Shown here piece after piece: positions 58,828 to 64,000 of a stretch of DNA of 64,000 nt. Position numbers and translations under genes: made by a program. A model generated the notes under the pieces. The model had not been told where the DNA came from and did no database searches. It was given only the letters and a program-made list of their open reading frames with translations. Location: positions 62,001 to 126,000 of the forward strand of contig CAKUFD010000004.1 in assembly GCA_934647195.1 (NCBI GenBank), written 5' to 3'. The stretch's first letter is position 1. Every line of letters starts with the position of its first letter. This DNA comes from an uncultured Collinsella sp. GTDB taxonomy: Bacteria > Actinomycetota > Coriobacteriia > Coriobacteriales > Coriobacteriaceae.

Positions 58828-61818
58828 CTACTTCAAAAAGTCGATGGGGGTGAGTCCTGCCGTACTCGCCTCGATGATCTCGCGTCCGCCAAAGACGCAG
58901 ACGGGGGCCTCGGCGGCAGCGCGCTCGATATCGTCTGCGAGGGCGCGGACCTTCTCTGGCGTGGCCGAGAGCATGGCACGGCGGCGGCTCTCGCGCCAGT
59001 CCACTGGGCGCTTGGCAAAGAATTCCCCATCTTGGCGACGCGCTAGGCCATAAGGTTTTGTGGGCGCGTCGTGACTCGAGACGCACGAGACAATAAAGCC
59101 CTCAAAGACTTCGGGCGCGGGGGCAAATGAGTGCAGCCATGCGCTGGCGTGGCCGATGCGCTCGAGCGAGGGATCGATGGCAGGGTCGCGATAGGTGTAA
59201 AACGCCAGCTGGCGGTCGGCGGCACAGCGGAAGCCACAGCCGTAGGCGCCTCCCTTCACGCGGATCTCGTTCCACAGGTAGTCGAACGAGAGAGCGCCGG
59301 CGGCAACACCCCAGGTGCCGTCAACGGTAAGGCCCAGACGGCGCGGGTCGACGGCTTTGCCTGCAAAGCACACGTCGCTCGGGATGATGAAGGCTTCGTT
59401 TTTGACGACGGGTTCAGGAATCTGCAGGCTAACCTCGCTGTCGATGCGCTTGCCCAACCCCAGCGTGCCCGCTGCATTCCAATAGGTGCGATAGTCGTCA
59501 TCGGAGCCCGTGAAGCTCACGATGGCGCCGTCTGCCACAAAGATGCGTTTTTGCAGGTCGCGCAGCTTGTTGCACAGTTCTTCGGCTCGCTCGTCAAAAT
59601 GCTCGACAAGCTCGCGCAGGAAGCGGTAGAAGTCCACGCCCGAAAGCTGTTCGGAAAGCACGCCGGCGGGCGAGGTGTAGGAGTAGGAGCGCGCGACGGC
59701 GGCGCTGTGGCCGTTCATCAAGAAGCGCTGCTCCTGCGCAATGCGCATCTGGGTGATCACATCGCGCATACGGTCGGTGTCTTCAAAGAGCGTTTCGCCC
59801 CAGACCTCGCGCGGAATCTGAGCGAGTGCCTCGATCTTCTCGGAAAGGGCACCGGCAGAAATGGTGAGCACGGGGCGTACCTTGTCCCAGACGCTTTCGC
59901 TCACGACCTCGGCGGAAAGGCTCAAAAAGCCCAGGTTGGCGCCAATGTAGCTATCGAGCTCATCGGCCGTGTGCTGCGTGGTGGGAAGCCTGCGCATCAG
60001 GTTGGCCATGATCGTCACATAGGGCAGCTCGTCAAAGGTCAGGTGGCTCAGATCAAAGTATGCAAGCGCGTAAGCGAGGCCGCGCGTGGGGATGGCGTGT
60101 TTGAGGCAGGGGAGCGGCGTGGTCTCGTCGACGGTGAGTGCGGGCTCGGGGCGGGCGGGGCCGATGTCCGAGACGTGCAGGCGCGGTAGGGTGGCGCGCG
60201 CCTCGGACGAGTCCTCAGCCTCCTGGGCAGCGCGCAGGGCCTCGACGTCGGCATCGATGGCGGCGAGCTGCACGTCGCTTGCCGCTTCGAGGGCGGCTGC
60301 GAGTTCGGACGTCTCGGGGTCATCGCCGTCGGTTGCTTCCTGGGGCTTGAGCTCTACGAGCGCGCTGTGGTTCGTGTCGAGGACGAGCTCGCGCAGGAGG
60401 TCCTCAAAATAGGTGCCCGAAAGCTCCTGACGAAGCTCCTCGTAGACGGGGCCGTACTTGAGGGCAAGGGTCGCGGCATCGTCGTCGTAGAGCCAGGTGG
60501 AAAGAGCGTCGCAGGCGATTACTACGCCGTCGGCCGTGCCATAGTCGCGTTGGCGCAAGTCGAACTCGTTGCCGCAGATCACAGCCTCCAGACGGTCGCG
60601 GGGGATGCCGGCGTCCACCAGCTCGCGGGCGCTTTGCTCAATCACCTCGCGCAGGCGGCGGGCAACGTCGGGCTGGGCGTTTTGCAAGATGATGAGCTCG
60701 TAGGGCTGCAGGCACGCGGCCGAGGTGTAGCTCGTCACGTCGCCGCCCAGGTTTGCCGCGAGGATGGCCTTTTTCATGGGCGCTTCGTTGGTGCCGAGCA
60801 GCGCTTCAAACAGGATGTCTGCTGCAATCACGCGCTTGCGGTCGAGGGCATCGCCCAGCACGTATCCCAGGCCCACGAGGGCGTTATCCGGGGTGGTGAC
60901 CATATCGATGCTCGTATAGTCGCAGACGACAGGCTCCTGACGAGTGAGCGCGTTGGGGGTGCCGGGGGTTTTGACGTCCTGCGTGCCGCGTGCGGCGGCA
61001 TCGTTCGCGCGGGCCTCGTCGCAAAGGTAGCGTTCGTTTAGGAATGCCAGGGCGCGCTCGGGGTCGAGGTCGCCGTAGAGCGTGATGTAGCTGTTTGCCA
61101 GGTTGTAGTGGCGCGCGTGGGTATCCAAGAACTGCTCATAGGTGAGCGAGGGGATGGCGCGCGGATTGCCGCCCGACTCGCAAGCGTAGGCGGTGTTGGG
61201 GAACAGCGCGCGGTTCATGGCGTTGTCTAGCACGTCCATGGGGTCGGAGAGGGCTCCCTTCATCTCGTTGAACACCACGCCGTTGTAACGCAGGCGCTGG
61301 GGCGCGCCGTCTTCGGCGCGGTCGAGCTCGTAGTGCCAGCCCTCCTGCTCGAAGATGGCCTTTTTGGTATAGATGGCGGGGTTCAGCACGGCATCCATGT
61401 ACACGTCCATGAGGTTGTACAGGTCTTGCTCGTTGGTGGACGCCACCGGATAGATGGTCTTATCGGGGTAGGTCATGGCGTTCAAAAACGTTTGCATGGA
61501 GCTTTTGATGAGGTCGACGAACGGTTCCTTGACGGGGAACTTGGCCGATCCGCACAGTACGGAGTGCTCGAGGATATGGAAGACGCCTGTGTCGTTTGCC
61601 GGAGGTGTCTTGAAGCCAATGGCAAATGCCTTGTTCTCGTCCTCGCAGGCAAGGAAGAGCAGGCGCGCGCCGGATGCGGCATGGGAGAGGACGTAGGCCT
61701 CGGCGTCCAGCTCGTCGACAGTCTCGACGCTTTTGACGGTAAATCCGCTTATCGTGGTGCCGGGGACGAGGATTTTGGCGGCGCGCTTGCGGGCGCTCAT
61801 CGATTCGGTCGAGGGCAT
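58828..61818 (-). CDS. M16C zinc metalloprotease, presequence-protease type
   Basis: A 996-residue inverzincin. The metal site is HILEHSVLCG (H-x2-E-H) in the N-terminal quarter, with the distal Glu region about 75 residues on (NEMKGALSDP). The four-domain layout and length match PreP/CYM1-type M16C peptidases, which clamp and degrade free peptides up to about 70 residues. No signal peptide is present, so it is likely cytoplasmic peptide turnover, complementing the peptide importer and M18 aminopeptidase. The start at 61818 follows GGAGG at 4 nt; a longer frame lacks a site. Confidence 0.93.
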   Translation of the reverse strand: MPSTESMSARKRAAKILVPGTTISGFTVKSVETVDELDAEAYVLSHAASGARLLFLACEDENKAFAIGFKTPPANDTGVFHILEHSVLCGSAKFPVKEPFVDLIKSSMQTFLNAMTYPDKTIYPVASTNEQDLYNLMDVYMDAVLNPAIYTKKAIFEQEGWHYELDRAEDGAPQRLRYNGVVFNEMKGALSDPMDVLDNAMNRALFPNTAYACESGGNPRAIPSLTYEQFLDTHARHYNLANSYITLYGDLDPERALAFLNERYLCDEARANDAAARGTQDVKTPGTPNALTRQEPVVCDYTSIDMVTTPDNALVGLGYVLGDALDRKRVIAADILFEALLGTNEAPMKKAILAANLGGDVTSYTSAACLQPYELIILQNAQPDVARRLREVIEQSARELVDAGIPRDRLEAVICGNEFDLRQRDYGTADGVVIACDALSTWLYDDDAATLALKYGPVYEELRQELSGTYFEDLLRELVLDTNHSALVELKPQEATDGDDPETSELAAALEAASDVQLAAIDADVEALRAAQEAEDSSEARATLPRLHVSDIGPARPEPALTVDETTPLPCLKHAIPTRGLAYALAYFDLSHLTFDELPYVTIMANLMRRLPTTQHTADELDSYIGANLGFLSLSAEVVSESVWDKVRPVLTISAGALSEKIEALAQIPREVWGETLFEDTDRMRDVITQMRIAQEQRFLMNGHSAAVARSYSYTSPAGVLSEQLSGVDFYRFLRELVEHFDERAEELCNKLRDLQKRIFVADGAIVSFTGSDDDYRTYWNAAGTLGLGKRIDSEVSLQIPEPVVKNEAFIIPSDVCFAGKAVDPRRLGLTVDGTWGVAAGALSFDYLWNEIRVKGGAYGCGFRCAADRQLAFYTYRDPAIDPSLERIGHASAWLHSFAPAPEVFEGFIVSCVSSHDAPTKPYGLARRQDGEFFAKRPVDWRESRRRAMLSATPEKVRALADDIERAAAEAPVCVFGGREIIEASTAGLTPIDFLK

Positions 61819-62077
61819 GGTGCCTCCATGAGTCGTGGTGAAGATGTGCTGTGCCCCTTTATACCCCCAAGAGCGCATGCGCGTCACGGGTATTCGGGGC
61901 GGCATTTGGGGAGCGCATACTCTATTTAAGTGCAGTACCTGCGAAAACGTTGAAATTTGGCGCGGGACGAACACCTGCTTGCGGCGTGTTGTGGAGTAAG
62001 GTTATACGAGTGCGGCGCGGCGCCTGAGCCTTTTGCCGCACAAAGAATGAGCGATAGGGGCACAAAGGAGTATGCAC

Positions 62078-63061
62078 GTGGGCGTGCCGGCAGGGCAAAC
62101 ACAGCAAGAGACGGTATCGACAGGAACCGATGCGGCATCGCGTAGGCAGCGCCGCGCTTGGCGCAATCGCCTGAATGGTCGCGAATCGCGCAAGACGTTC
62201 ATAGGCGTGCTCGCCACGTTGGCGGGCGCATGCCTTTGGGGCTTCTCGGGTACTTCGGCAAGCATGCTGTTTGATGTCTATCACGTCGATACGCTTTGGC
62301 TGCTTTCTGTTCGCCAGATCTTTGCCGGTTTGCTGTTCATGGTGCTCATCGCCTTTACCGCGCGCGATCGTTTCGTTCGTCTGTGGACCAATCCGGCCCA
62401 TATCCGCACCCAGCTGCTCTTTACCTTGTTTGGTCTTTTTGCCAACCAGCTCTTCTATTTGATCGCCATCCGGCTTACCAATGCGGGCACGGCGACGGTT
62501 CTGCAGTGCCTCGAGCTCATTATCATTATGGTGATCACCTGCGTGCGTCAGGTGCGCGGCCCGCGGAAGCGTGAGCTTGCAGGCTTGATATTGGCTTTGC
62601 TGGGCACCTTCCTTATCGCCACGGGCGGCGATATCTCGGCGCTTGCCATCTCACCCGCGGGTCTTATCGCCGGTCTATTGACCGCGGTCTTTGCAGCAGC
62701 GACGGTTATGATTCCCGCGAGTCTGCTGCCCGAATATGGCTCGCCGGTGGTTACCGGCTCGGCCATGATGCTTTCGGGCATCATCACCTGTGCATTTGTG
62801 CAGCCGTGGAACAATGCCCCCGCGCTCGACGTTGCGGGCATCGAGGCCCTGGTTGTCTTTATCGTAGCTGGCTCGTTCCTTTCTTACATGCTTTATATGC
62901 AGGGCGTCAAGGACCTGGGCGGCATGCGCGCGAGCATGATCGCCACGGTAGAGCCCGTCTCCGCGGCGGTGACGAGCGCCATCCTTTTGGGCGTGGCCTT
63001 CTCCGGTGCCGACATTGCGGGCTTTGCCGCGATCATCATCATGGTGTTCCTGACGGTCTAA
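62078..63061 (+). CDS. EamA/DMT family transporter
   Basis: A 327-residue drug/metabolite transporter superfamily protein with two EamA repeats and ten predicted helices; the first begins FIGVLATLAGACLWGFSGT. The second repeat contains the late ...GGMRASMIATVEPVSAAVTSAI block. A 45-residue hydrophilic, basic N-terminus precedes the first helix. Substrates range from amino acids to nucleosides, so none is assigned. The GTG at 62078 has AAAGGAG at 7 nt; an ATG six bases earlier is nearer to it. It is divergent from the M16C protease across a 260-bp spacer without a clear operator. Confidence 0.88.
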   Translation: MGVPAGQTQQETVSTGTDAASRRQRRAWRNRLNGRESRKTFIGVLATLAGACLWGFSGTSASMLFDVYHVDTLWLLSVRQIFAGLLFMVLIAFTARDRFVRLWTNPAHIRTQLLFTLFGLFANQLFYLIAIRLTNAGTATVLQCLELIIIMVITCVRQVRGPRKRELAGLILALLGTFLIATGGDISALAISPAGLIAGLLTAVFAAATVMIPASLLPEYGSPVVTGSAMMLSGIITCAFVQPWNNAPALDVAGIEALVVFIVAGSFLSYMLYMQGVKDLGGMRASMIATVEPVSAAVTSAILLGVAFSGADIAGFAAIIIMVFLTV

Positions 63062-63099
63062 GAGGAGCTCCCCAGAAGCGCTCCGGCTTCTCATGACAT

Positions 63100-63140
63100 G
63101 AAAAAACACCCGCGCAGGACGTGGGTCCATACGCGGGTGC
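63100..63140 (-). terminator. Intrinsic terminator of the band-7 gene
   Basis: CACCCGCG pairs with CGCGGGTG; on the minus strand a T6 run follows. It sits 35 bp beyond the stop codon of the band-7 gene and is on the convergent side with the EamA transporter gene. Confidence 0.85.
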
Positions 63141-63174
63141 GGAAGGGTGCGTGCGTGCTTGTGTGGCGGCGGCG

Positions 63175-64000
63175 TTACTGCTGCGGGTCCACGGGCGGGA
63201 CGTTGCCCTGACGATTGGCCTCGCCGGCGCACAGCATCTGCTCGAACATGCTCGATGCTTGCTTGTAGTCGCTCGGGAGTACGACGGTGGCGCTCTTGCC
63301 GCTCTTGGCGAACTCGTTCATCATCTCGGTCCACTGGGTGAACATGAACAGTTGGTTTGCCTCGTCGTTGCCCACGCCTGTCTCCTGGATGGTCTCGAGC
63401 GAGTCCTTGATGCCCAGCGCGATGGCCTTGCGCTGGTTGGCGATACCCTCGCCGGCCTTCTCCATAGCCTCGGCCTCTGCCTTGGCCTCGGTTACGCGGC
63501 GGATGCGGTCGGCCTCGGCCAGATCCTGAGCTGCGGCCTTGGTGCGCTGCGCGGCGTTGATCTGGTTCATGGAGTCCTCGACCTCATGCGGCAGGGCAAT
63601 CTTGGTGATAAGCGTCGAGACCAGGGTGAAGCCGTAGGCGTCCATCTGCTCGGACACGGTGGCGTTGACGTCTTTTGCGATGTCGTCCTTCTTGGCAAAG
63701 ACCTCGTCGAGGGTGTAGACGGGGATGGAGGAGCGCAGGGCGTCGGTGATGAAGTCGCGCATCTGGGCTACCGGCTGCTGGAGCATGTAATAGCTCTTGT
63801 AGACGCCGGACTGCTCGGGCGTGGCGCCAAGCTCGTAGCTCACGTGGTACTGCGCGGAGACCTCGAGGCCGATGGTCACGTTGTCCTCGGTCTTCACGTC
63901 GATGTCAAAGCCGTTTTTCATGGTGCGCAGGCTTACCGTGGCTGCCTTGCGGTCCACGAAGGGGATCTTGGCATGGAAGCCCGCGCCTACGATCTTGTTG
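63175..64000 (-). CDS. SPFH/band-7 (prohibitin-like) domain protein, partial
   Basis: The 5' end lies beyond the window; about 275 residues are visible. The first visible residues (NKIVGAGFHAKIPFVDRK) match the start of a band-7 domain, followed by TEDNVTIGLEVSAQYHVSY and SLRTMKNGFDIDVKT. A coiled-coil segment rich in Ala/Glu/Arg (AQDLAEADRIRRVTEAKAEAEAME) and a tail ending NVPPVDPQQ close the protein. Family members form oligomeric scaffolds at the membrane; an N-terminal membrane helix would be encoded outside the window. Function of this member is unknown. Confidence 0.9.
   Translation of the reverse strand, partial: NKIVGAGFHAKIPFVDRKAATVSLRTMKNGFDIDVKTEDNVTIGLEVSAQYHVSYELGATPEQSGVYKSYYMLQQPVAQMRDFITDALRSSIPVYTLDEVFAKKDDIAKDVNATVSEQMDAYGFTLVSTLITKIALPHEVEDSMNQINAAQRTKAAAQDLAEADRIRRVTEAKAEAEAMEKAGEGIANQRKAIALGIKDSLETIQETGVGNDEANQLFMFTQWTEMMNEFAKSGKSATVVLPSDYKQASSMFEQMLCAGEANRQGNVPPVDPQQ

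Overview
The window reads as a stretch of core chromosome from a GC-rich anaerobic actinobacterium of the class Coriobacteriia, most likely Collinsella or a close relative. This is an inference from protein character: a type Ic aspartate aminotransferase of actinobacterial type, a lysine-tailed topoisomerase I, Tat-dependent lipoproteins, frequent TTG/GTG starts and many short, tightly spaced operons. No rRNA, tRNA, CRISPR array, prophage or transposase gene was seen. Two genes are cut or nearly cut by the window ends: the ROK kinase starts at base 9, and a band-7 protein runs off the right end.

Layout. 0-11 kb: ROK sugar kinase, a transglutaminase-like protein coupled to an alpha-L-fucosidase, then a five-gene peptide ABC transporter. 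This looks like host-glycan and peptide scavenging. 11-17 kb: Mn-dependent pyrophosphatase, NhaA antiporter, a small unknown gene, aspartate aminotransferase, an amidohydrolase with an altered metal-site residue, and an orphan STAS protein. 17.5-22 kb: a tatA-tatC pair and a type IA topoisomerase of archaeal/TopB-like flavour. 22-33 kb: an Rrf2 regulator followed by a DNA-repair run (MutY-like glycosylase, unknown membrane protein, rmuC, nth, mfd, threonine aldolase-like enzyme, recQ). 33-38 kb: Gfo/Idh oxidoreductase, L-2-hydroxyacid dehydrogenase, an unknown, and metA.

37.4-38.4 kb is the most unusual part. Two ~123-nt near-perfect hairpin elements lie in inverted orientation and flank about 670 bp. 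That interval encodes, on the minus strand, a 32-residue membrane peptide and a 15-codon ORF, both with strong ribosome binding sites. 38.4-43.6 kb: aspartate-family amino acid synthesis (thrB, thrC, lysC, asd). Together with metA this covers aspartate to threonine and the first committed step towards methionine. 43.7-48.9 kb: a membrane protein, a two-component system with visible tandem operators, an orphan ABC ATPase, ogt, a repeat-rich spacer and an atypical acpS. 49-54 kb: M18 aminopeptidase, DegV protein, D-2-hydroxyacid dehydrogenase, SEC-C methionine aminopeptidase and a radical SAM protein. 54-64 kb: a C26 glutamine amidotransferase-like hydrolase, a glutamate-type amino acid ABC transporter, a giant M16C protease, an EamA exporter and the partial band-7 protein.

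The signals that ordinary gene annotation does not explain are the paired hairpin elements with their micro-ORFs, a dispersed 36-bp palindrome-ended intergenic repeat (three full copies plus degenerate ones), a degenerate repeat cluster between ogt and acpS, and several enzymes with substitutions at key residues (acpS, amidohydrolase, MutY-like).
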